Source of the DNA: JAHEJN01 sp963787285
GTDB lineage: Bacteria > Actinomycetota > Acidimicrobiia > Acidimicrobiales > JAHEJN01
NCBI GenBank assembly: GCA_963787285.1
Contig: CAWBCM010000008.1
Coordinates: forward strand, 248,001 to 312,000
Length of the DNA stretch: 64,000 nt
Direction of reading: 5' to 3'
Below the pieces are notes generated by a model that made no database searches, was not told where the DNA came from, and saw nothing but the letters and a program-made list of their open reading frames with translations. How positions within the stretch are numbered: position 1 is the first letter of the stretch; each line of letters opens with the position of its first letter. The translations under genes were made by a program, and so were the position numbers. Of this stretch, positions 35,460 to 44,782 are shown one piece after another.

Positions 35460-38074
35460 TCACTGCCAGGCCGAGGCGCGCTCGCGGTTCGCCTCGTTGC
35501 GCATGGGGAGCTCGTTGCGCCACAGTCCGTCGTGATCGTGAAGGGCCGCAGCCACGGCGCCCGCGGTCGGCACGAGACCGATCTCGCCCACACCCTTGAT
35601 GCCGTAGGGCGCGTCGGGCTGCGGTGCCTCGACCAGGATGACCTCCACCGGAGGCATGTCCTTGGGCCGGATGATGTCGAGGCTGCGCAGGGTGTCGTTC
35701 AGCGGACGACCCGTCTCGTCGGTGGGGAAGCCCTCGGAGAGCGCGTACCCCAGCCCCATGTGCACCGCACCCTCGATCTGGCCCTCGCACAGGAGGGGAT
35801 TCACGGCACGGCCGACGTCGTGAGCGGCCAGCACGCCCGTGACGTCGCCCGAATCGGGATCGAGCACCACCAGCTGAGCGGCATAACCGAAGGTCGAGTG
35901 GATGACGGGATGCTCCACGCCCTCGGAGAGCGAGTTGGTCCAGTCGACGCGGTACTCACCCTCGTAGTCGACGCCGATCCGACAGCCGTCGGCCAGTGCG
36001 ACGCGGCACGCGTCGGCCACCGATCCGGCGCCCATGAGGGTGCCACGGCTCCCGGTGGTCTGGCCGGCGCCCAGCTCACGGGTGGTGTCGACGATGACGC
36101 GGATGCGCTCGGGGTCGATGCCCAGCTCTTCGACCGCCACCTGGAGGGCGACCGTGTGGACTCCCTGGCCCATCTCGGTCCAGCAGTGCCGTACCTCGAC
36201 CAGGCCGTCGTCACGGAAGTGCACCACCGCCTTGGCGATCTCCTTGAAACCGTTCCCGAGGCCGCTGTTCTTCAAGCCGAGGCCGAGGCCGACCGGTTGG
36301 CCGGCTGCGACCGCCGCGTCGTAGGCCGGCTTGACCGCATCGAGGCAGGCCCGGGCACCGAGACAGCCGTCGTCCATGATCTGACCGGGACCCCACACCG
36401 CGCCAGGAACGACGACGTTGCGGTCCCGGATGTCCCACCCCGAGATGCCGACCTCGGCCGCGAGGCGGTCGAGCACCCCTTCCATTGCGAACTGGGCCTG
36501 GTTGGCGCCGAAGCCGCGAAAGGCACCACACACCGGGTTGTTGGTACGCACGGCAACCGCCTCGACGTCGACGTTGTCGACGAGGTACGGGCCGGTGGCA
36601 TGCCCGGCGGCCCGTTCGAGCACCTTCATGCCGACCGACGCGTAGGGACCGGAGTCGCCGAGGGCCCGTACCCAGATGGCCGTGAGCTTGCCGTCGGCGT
36701 CGCAGCCGGCCCGGTAGTGCAGGCGGATGGGATGGCGCTTCGGGTGCATGAGCAGCGACTCTTCACGCGACAGGGTGATCTTCACCGGTGCCTTGGTGAG
36801 CCACGCCGCCAGAGCGGCATGGGCCTGGTTCGACATGTCCTCCTTGCCGCCGAAGGCGCCGCCGTTGGAGACGAGCTCGGTGGTGACACGCGTGGTGTCG
36901 ACGGCCAGCATCGCGGCAATGTCGTCTCGATCGTCCCAGATTCCCTGACCACCGCTGTAGACGTAGAGCGACTCGGTCTCGCCGTCGGCGGCGAGGGTGG
37001 GGACCGCCAGGGTGCTCTCGGGCTCGAGGAACGCGTGCTCGACGCGTTGGGTCTGGAAGACCTCGTCGACCGTGTGGGCCGAGGCGGCCAGCGCCATCTC
37101 GACGTCGCCGCGAGCGTACGTGGAGCGTGACAGAACGTTGCCGTCGAGCTCCCACACCGCAGGCTCGTCGGACTCGACGACCCGTACCGGGTCGACCATC
37201 GGCTCGAGCACGTCGTAGCTGACCTCGACGAGCGCGGCGGCACGACGCGCGGTGACCCGGTCGTCGGCGACCACCACGGCCAACACGTCGCCCAGGTAGC
37301 TCGTGCGGCCGCCCACGGGAATGAACACCGGCCAGTCCTTGTGAATGATTCCCACGCGCCGCTCACCGGGAACGTCGGCCGCGGTGTACACGGCGTGGAC
37401 GCCGGGCTCGGCGAGCGCGGCGGCGGTGTCGATGGCCCTGATGTCGGCTCGGGCGTGGTCGCTGAGGCGCAGCGCCCCGTGCAGCAACCCCTCGGGCATC
37501 ATGTCGTCGATGAAGGGCCGCCGTCCGACCGAGAGCTCGCGCCCTTCGTACTTCACGCCGCGTGCTGCCCACGCCGCGGGGCTGGATGACCGCCGGCACC
37601 TCGTCGCGGGCGAGGGCTTCGACGGCGTCGAGGATCTTGATGTAGCCGGTACACCGGCAGAGGTGCGCACCGAGGTGCCGTGACGCTTCTTCCCGGGTGA
37701 GGTCGGCGCCCTTCTTGTCGATCAGTGCCTTGGTGCGCACGACGATGCCGGGCGTGCAGAACCCGCATTGCAGCGCCCCGCAGGCGGCAAACGCGTCGGC
37801 GTACCGAGCGACCTCGGCCTCGGGGAGCCCCTCGAGGGTGACCACCTCGGCCCCCTGCACCTTCTCGAGGGAGGTCTGGCAGGCAACCCGCGCCTTGCCG
37901 CCCACCAGTACGGTGCAGCAGCCACACTGTCCGGACGGGGCGCAGCCGTCCTTCGGGGACAGGATCCCCAGCTCGTCGCGCAGAGCCGTGAGCAGGTGTT
38001 CGTGATCGGCCCGGACGGTGACGGCTTCACCGTTGCAGGTGAAGGTGATCGGTGGCGGTGTCGATGGTGGTCAC
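35460..38074 (-). CDS. Fused [2Fe-2S]-molybdopterin hydroxylase, XdhD/selenium-dependent xanthine dehydrogenase type (two frameshifts)
   Basis: About 870 aa after correction. Residues 1-~165: two 2Fe-2S clusters, KDGCAPSGQCGCCTVLV plus VAC, and LQCGFCTPGIV plus LCRCTGY. Residues ~175-870: molybdopterin domains with GGAFGGKEDMSNQAH, VCGAFRGFGANQAQ, EMGQGVHTVALQVAVEELG, GAGQTTGSRGTLMGAGS and the catalytic Glu in GIKGVGEIGLVP. There is no FAD domain, so electrons must leave to another protein, perhaps the YgfK-like one. Hydroxylates purines or related heterocycles. Extra bases near 38050 and 37565 break it; a GTG start at 38074 overlaps the upstream hydrolase stop (GTGA). Confidence 0.85.
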
Positions 38075-38996
38075 GGTGGCGGAATCGCCCCTTTCCGATC
38101 GGTGATCGGGCCGTAGGCGTCGGGTCGGCGGTACCGCTCGAAGTCGAACAAGGTCTCCTTGTAGTTCGCGCACAGGTCGAGATTGAGATCGGCAATCGCG
38201 ATCTCGTCGTCGGTGTGCGCGGTCAGCGCGATGACCCGACCGCTCGGGGCGATGATGCACGAGTCGGCGAGCGAGACCACGCCCTCCTCGTTGCCGCCGT
38301 GGGCCACGCCGACCACGAACATGCCGTTCTGATAGGCGCCCGCCTGCATCACGAGGTGACTGTGGAAGCCGGCCAGCGAGTCGTGGCTGGGATCGGGCGG
38401 GTAGTGGATGGGCGTGTTGTAGCCGATGAGCACCACCTCGGCACCCTGGAGACCGAGCACGCGGTAGGTCTCGGGCCAGCGGCGATCGTTGCACGTGGCC
38501 AGACCGACCACACCGCCGAAGGCGCGGTGGGTGCCGAAGCGGTCGCCGGGCTCGAAGTACCGTCGTTCGAGATGCTGGAACGGGCGCCAGGGCTCGTGCT
38601 CCTCGTGGCCCGGCAGGTGGACCTTGCGGTAAGTGGCCACCACCGAGCCATCGCGCTCGACCAGGATCGAGGTGTTGTACCGATGGCCGTCGGGGGTGAG
38701 CTCGGCGTAGCCGAGATGGAAGCCCACACCGAGCTGCTTCGCCTCGTCGAACAGTCGCTTCGTCTCGGGTCCGGGCATCTCGGTCTCGTAGAACCAGTCG
38801 AGCTCGGCGATGTCGTCCATGTACCAACGGGGGAAGAACGAGGTGAGCGCCAGCTCGGGATAGACGACCAGCTCGTGCCCCTGCTGCAGCCGCCTCGCGC
38901 AGCAGCACGAGCAGGCGGTCGACCACCTGGGCGCGTGGTTCGCTGCGGGCGATCGGGCCCAGCTGCGCCGCGGCCGACGCGCAGGACTCGACTCAT
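38071..38996 (-). CDS. N-carbamoyl-D-amino acid hydrolase-like carbon-nitrogen hydrolase (two frameshifts)
   Basis: About 307 aa after correction, matching the ~304 aa of Agrobacterium D-carbamoylase. The nitrilase triad is visible: Glu in VVYPELALTSFF, Lys in YRKVHLPGHEE, Cys in LATCNDRRWPETYRV; GYNTPIHYPPDPSHDSLAGF and MQAGAYQNGMF are specific to the D-carbamoylase group. It releases CO2 and ammonia from an N-carbamoyl group. Extra bases near 38970 and in the CCCC run at 38878-38881 shift the N-terminal frames. ATG 38996 with GAGG upstream. Operon with hyuC-like and xdhD-like genes. Confidence 0.82.
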
Positions 38997-39001
38997 GCGG
39001 A

Positions 39002-40288
39002 TCACCTCGAGTTCGGGGGACCGGCCACGATAGTTCGGCTCGGGTCAGTTCGAGAAGCGCGTGCAGCAACACGATTGGCACCGGCCTCGACATCGTCGGC
39101 ATCGGTGTACTCGGACGGATTGTGGCTGATGCCCTTCTCGCTGGGCACGAAGATCATCGCGGTCGGGCACACGCGGGCCAACATCTGGGCGTCGTGACCG
39201 GCGCCCGACGGCATGCGGCGCACCGTGAGGCCGGCGATCGAGCGGCCAGATCGTTCCACGATACGCGACCACCCGGACGTCGAAGGTCACCGGCTCGAAC
39301 CGGGCCAGCGACCGCGTGGTCGATGGTGACGCCCTCGGCGTGCGGCGACCTCGTCGAGGAACTCGGCGAGCCGCTGCTCGGCCCCTTCGAGGACGGCGTC
39401 GTCGGTGTTGCGGAGATCGACGGTGAGCTCGGCTCGAGCTGCCACCACGTTGACCAGGTTCGGGTAGCAGGCTCGAGCGCGCCGACCGTGCCCACCTGAG
39501 GCGGCCCGAGATCATCGGCCAGCTCACGCACGAAGGTCGCGATGCGAGCAGCGGCGTAGCCCGCGTCGTGACGAAGCTCCATCGGCGTCGTGCCGGCATG
39601 ATTCGACTGGCCGACGCACGGTGACCTCGGTCCAGGAGATGCCCTGGACACCGGTGACCGCGCCGATGTCGAAGCCCTCGGCCTCGAGAACCGGACCCTG
39701 CTCGATGTGCAGTTCGACGAACGCGTGGGGCACGACCCCCGGGCAGGGAGCCGCTCCGTCGTAGCCGATGCGGTCGAGCTCGTCGCCCACGACCAGGCCG
39801 TCGGCGTCGGCGATGTCGAGTGCTTCCTCCAACGACATCCCACCGACGTAGACGAGGCTGCCGAGCATGTCGGGGGCGAAACGTGCGCCCTCCTCGTCGG
39901 TGAAGAACGCAACGGCGAGCGGCCGCGCCAGCTCGACGCCGGCGCGCATCACGGTCTCGATGACCTCGAGACCGGCGAGCACGCCCAGGTTGCCGTCGAA
40001 GCGGCCACCGGTGCGCACGGTGTCGATGTGCGAACCGGTCATCACCGGCGCCACCGGACCGAATCCGGGCATCGTGGCGACCACGTTGCCGATCCGGTCG
40101 ACGGCGATGTCGAGACCGAGATCACGCATCCAGGTGACCACCAGATCGCGGCCGGCCTTGTCGTCGTCGGTCAGCGCCAGCCGAGCGCACCCCTGGGTTC
40201 CCTCGATGGCACCGATCGACGCCAGCTCGTCGAGGCGAGCCATGAGCCGGCCACGATCGATCTGGAGCCTGGTGTCGGCAAGGGTCAT
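39002..40288 (-). CDS. M20-family Zn-dependent amidohydrolase (HyuC/allantoate amidohydrolase type; about five frameshifts)
   Basis: About 427 aa after correction. Dinuclear-metal signature TGSHIDTVRTGGRFDGNLG, FFTDEEGARFAPDMLGS, FVELHIEQGPVLE, SNHAGTTPMELRHDAG and RRMPSGAGHDAQMLARV. Relatives are N-carbamoyl-L-amino acid hydrolase, beta-ureidopropionase and allantoate amidohydrolase. Indels near 39612, 39471, 39339, 39303 and 39260 move homologous sequence through all three frames; their net effect is +3, so ATG 40288 and the stop at 39002 agree. The number of breaks could also mean a decayed gene, but neighbours show the same error type. The last ~25 residues are uncertain. Confidence 0.75.
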
Positions 40289-40377
40289 GAATCCGACAGT
40301 ACCGCTTCGATCCGGACCGAGCCGGTGCGGGGAGTGACGTCGCACACCCTGTTCCCCGCGCCGTGGGGCGGCACGGT

Positions 40378-41580
40378 CTATGGCCGTTGAGTGCCGACCT
40401 TCAGATCCTTGAACGGCACCTTGGTGTCGACGGAGATGTCGCGCGGCAACCCCAGAACCCGATCGCCGATGATGTTGCGCTGGATCTCGTCGGTTCCGCC
40501 GGCGATACCGGCCTGGAACGAACCGAGAACCTGGCGCTGGAGGGCGTCGGCGGCGGGGTCGGTGGGGTCCCACGCGGCGCTGGCCGGTCCGGCGATCTCC
40601 ATCGCCACCTCCCGGAACCGCCAGGCGATCACCGACGAGTAGAGCTTGCCGAGCGACCCTGCCGGGCCGGGCGTTCTTCCCGCCTTCATCTCGGCGCGGG
40701 TGCGCAACGCCATGAGGGCCTTGGTGGTCTCCATTGCGTAGATCTCCATGAGCTGGTCGCGCACCACTGGCTCGTCGATGCGCCCCGAGGCTCGTGCTGC
40801 CTCCACCAGTTGGCGATGGAGCGGCTGGTCGAGGCCACCCGAACCGCTGGTGCCGATTGCCACCCGCTCGTACATGAGCATGGCGGTGGCCTGACGCCAA
40901 CCGTTGTTCTCCTCCCCCACCAGCCAGTCGCCGGGCAGCCGCACGTCGGTGAAGAAGACCTCGTTGAAGTGGCGGCCGCCGTCGATCTGGTGAATCGGAC
41001 GGATCTCGACCCCGGGTGCCCGCATGTCGACGATGAACATGGAGATCCCGGCGTGTTTGGTTCGTTCCGGATCTGTGCGGGCGATGACGATCCCGTAGTC
41101 GCTCGCGTGGGCCAGCGTGGTCCACACCTTCTGGCCGTTGAGCGTCCATTCGTCGCCGTCGCGTTCGGCCTTGGTCTGCAGACTGGCCACATCGCTTCCT
41201 GCTCCGGGCTCGGAGAACATCTGGCACCACATGGTTCGACCCGAGATGTTGTCGGGCATGAAGCAGAGCCGTTGCTGGTGGGTTCCGAAGTCGTTGAGCA
41301 CGGGAAGGCACATGCCGTGGCTGATGATGAACTCGCCGGCGACGGCCGGGAACCGGCGGGCCTCGGACCGGTAGATCCGTTCGTGTTCGGTCGTGAGGCC
41401 GGCGCCGCCGTACTCGACGGGATACACGAGGCCGGCCAGCCCGGCCTCGGCCCGTGCAACCTGGAAGCGACGCGCACCCGCCAACCCGCGCCCGGCGTTC
41501 GCCTCGGCGTTCGCCTGGAGAAAGGTCACGCACCGGGAGCGGAATGCCTCGGCCTCCTCGGCGGTGAGCGTGTCGGCCAT
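40378..41580 (-). CDS. Acyl-CoA dehydrogenase
   Basis: 400 aa FAD enzyme. Conserved segments: MFSEPGAGSDVASLQTKAER, NGQKVWTTLAHASDYG, a mid-domain GMSMF-like GISMFIVDM, and the C-terminal QAGIAGGTDEIQRNIIGDRV. It oxidises acyl-CoA to enoyl-CoA with electron-transfer flavoprotein. ATG 41580 is preceded by GGAAAG; residues upstream in the same frame lie in the divergent promoter. It is first in the minus-strand run that continues into the hyuC-like gene 89 bases on, and faces marR across an inverted repeat. Confidence 0.92.
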   Translation of the reverse strand: MADTLTAEEAEAFRSRCVTFLQANAEANAGRGLAGARRFQVARAEAGLAGLVYPVEYGGAGLTTEHERIYRSEARRFPAVAGEFIISHGMCLPVLNDFGTHQQRLCFMPDNISGRTMWCQMFSEPGAGSDVASLQTKAERDGDEWTLNGQKVWTTLAHASDYGIVIARTDPERTKHAGISMFIVDMRAPGVEIRPIHQIDGGRHFNEVFFTDVRLPGDWLVGEENNGWRQATAMLMYERVAIGTSGSGGLDQPLHRQLVEAARASGRIDEPVVRDQLMEIYAMETTKALMALRTRAEMKAGRTPGPAGSLGKLYSSVIAWRFREVAMEIAGPASAAWDPTDPAADALQRQVLGSFQAGIAGGTDEIQRNIIGDRVLGLPRDISVDTKVPFKDLKVGTQRP

Positions 41581-41613
41581 CGCTGGTCGGTCTTTCCGTC
41601 GATGTAGGAAGAC

Positions 41614-41629
41614 TGTATGCTCACATACA
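41614..41629. promoter_or_regulatory. Inverted repeat, probable MarR operator
   Basis: TGTATG-CTCA-CATACA, a perfect 6-bp dyad with a 4-base spacer, lies 3 bases before the marR ATG and 34 bases before the divergent acyl-CoA dehydrogenase ATG. It is unusually AT-rich for this sequence. Placement over both starts fits autoregulation and control of the divergent operon. Confidence 0.65.
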
Positions 41630-41632
41630 ATC

Positions 41633-42121
41633 ATGGCCGCTACAAATCAGCACGAGCTCGACGCCCCGCCGTGGCGGCGGGTGGAGAGCACACTTATGGC
41701 CACCTCTCGCGGCATCCGAGACCTGTACGACCAGCGGCTGGCCGTGCTCGATCTCAACCTCAGCCTGGCCAGCCTGTTGGCCTACGTCGGCGATTTCGGA
41801 CCGGTGAGCCAGACCCGTGTGGCGGAGCACCTCGGTCAGGGCCGCGCCGTCACCGGCACCCAGATCGACCGACTCGAGGCGCGGTCGCTGGTCGAGCGCC
41901 GGCCCGACCCGACCGATCGCCGGGTGTGGCTGATCGCCATGACCGAATCGGGCAAGGACCTCGTGGGCGCCATCGGTGCCATCGACGCTACGGTTCGCAG
42001 CGAGCTGCGGGCCGGAATCCCACGTGAGGAACGCCAGGCGCTCGCCAAGCTTCTCGTGCGGCTACAGCGCAACATCGCCGCCGCCTGCGAACCCGAAGTC
42101 ACTCGAACCATCGCACAGTGA
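41633..42121 (+). CDS. MarR-family transcriptional regulator
   Basis: 162 aa. Winged helix-turn-helix: VSQTRVAEHLGQGRAVTGTQ for the HTH, then RLEARSLVERRPDPTDRRVW (wing with the family's DxRxxx pattern) and dimerisation helices at both ends. ATG at 41633. It is divergent from the acyl-CoA dehydrogenase and directly upstream of a thiolase and SDR, so it probably controls both arms in response to an acyl-CoA or aromatic ligand; the ligand is unknown. Confidence 0.9.
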   Translation: MAATNQHELDAPPWRRVESTLMATSRGIRDLYDQRLAVLDLNLSLASLLAYVGDFGPVSQTRVAEHLGQGRAVTGTQIDRLEARSLVERRPDPTDRRVWLIAMTESGKDLVGAIGAIDATVRSELRAGIPREERQALAKLLVRLQRNIAAACEPEVTRTIAQ

Positions 42122-42134
42122 ACGGAGACCCATC

Positions 42135-43304
42135 ATGACCAACGCCGTCATCGTCGACGCCGTACGCACACCGGGAGGCCGCCGCAACGGCAAGCTGAAG
42201 GACTGGCACCCCGCCGACCTCGCCGCCCACGTGCTGAAGGCGATCGCCGAGCGCAACGACCTCGATCCGGCCATGGTCGACGACGTGATCATGGGTTGTG
42301 TGATGCAGGTCGGCGAGCAATCGCTCAACATCGGCCGCAACGCGGTGCTGGCCGCAGGGTGGCCCGAGTCGGTGCCTGCCACCACCGTCGATCGCCAGTG
42401 CGGTTCGAGCCAACAGGCGCTGCACTTTGCCGCCCAGGGTGTCATGGCCGGCGCCTACGACATCGTGATCGCCGCCGGCGTCGAGGTGATGACGCGCACC
42501 CCCATGGGGGCGTCGGTCGTGAAGGGCGAGCTCGGCTTCCCCTTCCCCCAGGACATGCAGGATCGCTACCGCGACACCGGTCTGCCCCCGCAGGGGATCG
42601 GGGCCGAGATGATCGCCGACGAGTACGGCATCACCCGCGAGGATCTCGACCGATTCGGCGCCGAGAGCCAGCGGCGGGCGGCGCAGGCCACCGTCGAGGG
42701 GCGCTTCGAACACGAGATCGTGCCGGTACCCGTCGAGATCGACGGTGTGACCGAGATGATGACCACCGATGAGGGCATCCGCGAGGGCACCACGCCCGAG
42801 ACCCTCGCCAACCTCAAGCCCGCCTTCAAGGACGACGGCAAGGTCACCGCAGGCAACTCCTCGCAGATCAGCGACGGTGCCTCCGCCGTGCTCATCATGA
42901 GCGAGGAGAAGGCCGCCGAGCTCGGCCTGAAGCCCCGGGCGCGCTTCCACAGCTTCGCCGTCGTGGGCACCGACCCGGTCACCATGCTGAAGGGCCCGAT
43001 TCCCGCAACCACCAAGATCATGGAGCGGTCGGGCCTGTCGATGGACGACATCGACCTGTTCGAGGTGAACGAGGCCTTCGCCTCGGTGGTGTTGGCCTGG
43101 CAGAAGGAGCACGACGCCGACCTGTCGAAGACCAATGTGAACGGTGGCGCCATCGCCCTCGGCCATCCGCTGGGCAGCTCGGGCACCAAGCTGATGACCA
43201 CATTGCTCAACGAGCTCGAGCGCACCGGCGGCCGCTACGGCATGCAGACGATGTGCGAGGGCGGCGGTCTGGCCAACGCCACGATCATCGAGCGTCTCGA
43301 CTGA
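42135..43304 (+). CDS. Acetyl-CoA C-acyltransferase (thiolase)
   Basis: 389 aa, thiolase II fold. Active-site Cys in VDRQCGSSQQALHF, His in NGGAIALGHPLGSSG and the second Cys in QTMCEGGGLANATIIE; NEAFASVVLAW is the conserved NEAF segment. It performs thiolytic cleavage of 3-ketoacyl-CoA or condensation of acyl-CoAs. ATG 42135 with GGAGACC upstream. TGATG overlap with the SDR downstream, and with the acyl-CoA dehydrogenase it makes a beta-oxidation-like module. Confidence 0.95.
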   Translation: MTNAVIVDAVRTPGGRRNGKLKDWHPADLAAHVLKAIAERNDLDPAMVDDVIMGCVMQVGEQSLNIGRNAVLAAGWPESVPATTVDRQCGSSQQALHFAAQGVMAGAYDIVIAAGVEVMTRTPMGASVVKGELGFPFPQDMQDRYRDTGLPPQGIGAEMIADEYGITREDLDRFGAESQRRAAQATVEGRFEHEIVPVPVEIDGVTEMMTTDEGIREGTTPETLANLKPAFKDDGKVTAGNSSQISDGASAVLIMSEEKAAELGLKPRARFHSFAVVGTDPVTMLKGPIPATTKIMERSGLSMDDIDLFEVNEAFASVVLAWQKEHDADLSKTNVNGGAIALGHPLGSSGTKLMTTLLNELERTGGRYGMQTMCEGGGLANATIIERLD

Positions 43305-44083
43305 TGCCGCGCTTGGTCATCGACGGCGCCTCGGCCATCGTCACCGGAGGTGCTTCGGGAATCGGCGAGGCGTCGGCCCGCCAGCTGGCCGAGCTCGGCG
43401 CTCGCGTCGTCGTCGCCGACCTCAACGAGGAACGCGGCACCGCGGTGGCCTCCGACCTCGGTGGGCTGTTCGTGCGATGCGACGTGTCGAGCGAATCCGA
43501 CGGAGCGGAGGCGGTTGCCGCAGCCGGCGAGATGGGTCCGCTCCGGGTACTGGTGAACTCGGCCGGCATCGGCATGGCCGGTCGCACCGTCGATCGCAAC
43601 AACGAGCCGATGGCCCAAGCCACGTTCGATCTCGTGATCAGGGTGAACCTGCTCGGCTCGTTCAACATGCTCCGCCTGTCGGCCGCGGCCATGGCCAAGA
43701 CCGATCCGGTCGACGACGAGGGCAACCGGGGCGTGATCGTCAACATGGCTTCGGCCGCCGCCTTCGACGGGCAGATCGGCCAGGCCGCCTACGCCGCGTC
43801 GAAGGGCGGCATCGTCGGCATGACGCTGCCCATCGCCCGTGACCTGTCCGCGATCGGCGTTCGGGTGAACACCGTGGCCCCGGGGCTCATCGACACCCCG
43901 ATCTACGGTGAGGGAGAGGCGTCCGAGCAGTTCAAGGCGCATCTCGGCGCTTCAGTGCTGTTTCCCAAGCGCCTCGGCACCGCCGAGGAGCTGGCGTTCA
44001 TGGTCGTCGAGCTGGTCACCAACCCCTACATGAACGCCGAGGTCGTGCGGGTCGACGGCGGCATCCGCATGCCCCCCAAGTAG
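43304..44083 (+). CDS. SDR-family 3-hydroxyacyl-CoA dehydrogenase-like (HSD17B10 type)
   Basis: 259 aa. TGGASGIGEASARQLAELG cofactor motif, DL adenine-site acid in VVVADLNEE, LVNSAGIGMAG, catalytic Ser in VNMASAAAFDG and YAASKGGIVGM. The insert-rich middle (MAKTDPVDDEGNRGV) and NTVAPGLIDTPI are typical of the type II 3-hydroxyacyl-CoA dehydrogenase group. It would supply 3-ketoacyl-CoA to the adjacent thiolase. Start ATG 43304 overlaps the thiolase stop. Confidence 0.9.
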   Translation: MPRLVIDGASAIVTGGASGIGEASARQLAELGARVVVADLNEERGTAVASDLGGLFVRCDVSSESDGAEAVAAAGEMGPLRVLVNSAGIGMAGRTVDRNNEPMAQATFDLVIRVNLLGSFNMLRLSAAAMAKTDPVDDEGNRGVIVNMASAAAFDGQIGQAAYAASKGGIVGMTLPIARDLSAIGVRVNTVAPGLIDTPIYGEGEASEQFKAHLGASVLFPKRLGTAEELAFMVVELVTNPYMNAEVVRVDGGIRMPPK

Positions 44084-44092
44084 GCGGCTTCG

Positions 44093-44623
44093 ATGGCCAC
44101 TCCCCCCTTGACGCACGTTGCGTTCCTGCGGGGCATCAACGTTGGCGGACACCGGGTGACCAACCCCGAGCTCGTGGACGTGTTCGTCAGTGTCGGGTTC
44201 GCCGCCGCCGTGCCCTACCAGGCGGCGGGCAACGTGATGGTGGCCTGCGACGGCGAACCCGACACCGCCCTGCTCGAAACGGCGCTCTCCGATCGTCTGG
44301 GCTACTCCGTGCCCGTCATCGTCCGGTCGGCCGAACACGTCCACGCCATGGCGGCGGCGGAGCCCTTTGCCGCCGAGGTGGTCGAGAAGAGTGCGGGCAA
44401 GGTGCAGGTCATGCTGCTGGCGGGTTCGTGTACCCCCGACCAGGTCGGCCCGTTCTCGACCGACCATGATCGTCTCGTCGCCGCGGGGACCGAGATCTAC
44501 CTGCTCCCCGCCGAGGGCATGAGCGGCACCGAGCTCGATCTCACCGCGCTCGACCGCTCGGTTGGCACCTTCACCGTGCGCACTCAGGGCACCATCGCCC
44601 GCCTCTCGGCCAAGCTCACCTGA
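44093..44623 (+). CDS. DUF1697 family protein
   Basis: 176 aa. N-terminal AFLRGINVGGHRV is the hallmark of DUF1697, with the YQAAGNVMVACDGE and GKVQVMLLAG strands following. Cytosolic, function unknown across the family. ATG 44093, 9 bases after the SDR stop. Ends 12 bases before the repeat array. Confidence 0.88.
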   Translation: MATPPLTHVAFLRGINVGGHRVTNPELVDVFVSVGFAAAVPYQAAGNVMVACDGEPDTALLETALSDRLGYSVPVIVRSAEHVHAMAAAEPFAAEVVEKSAGKVQVMLLAGSCTPDQVGPFSTDHDRLVAAGTEIYLLPAEGMSGTELDLTALDRSVGTFTVRTQGTIARLSAKLT

Positions 44624-44634
44624 GCCGTTCCGTC

Positions 44635-44782
44635 CGAAATCGGTTTGCGATGGCCCATAGCTGGGCCTTGGGAAACCAATTTCGAAGGGGCGAGGTGGCC
44701 CGCAGCCTGGCGTGGGAAAGCCAATCTCGAAATCGGTTTGCGATGGCCCATAGCTGGGCCTTGGGAAACCAATTTCGAAGGG
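44635..44782. repeat. REP-like repeat array: two identical 55-bp copies with hairpin potential and a diverged middle unit
   Basis: Positions 44635-44689 and 44728-44782 are identical. Each contains nested inverted repeats: an outer CGAAATCGGTTT ... AAACCAATTTCG and an inner GGCCCA-TAGC-TGGGCC. Between them, 44692-44729, lies a diverged unit (GGTGGCCCGCAGCCTGGCG then GGGAAAGCCAATCTCG) aligned with the same core. It sits between convergent genes, so it may act as a terminator or be an interspersed element. Confidence 0.75.

Noticed and set aside
40330..40375. CCCC/GGGG hairpin between the acyl-CoA dehydrogenase and the hyuC-like gene as a terminator
   Set aside because: Only a 4-5 bp stem, below what chance gives in this GC content; co-transcription remains possible.
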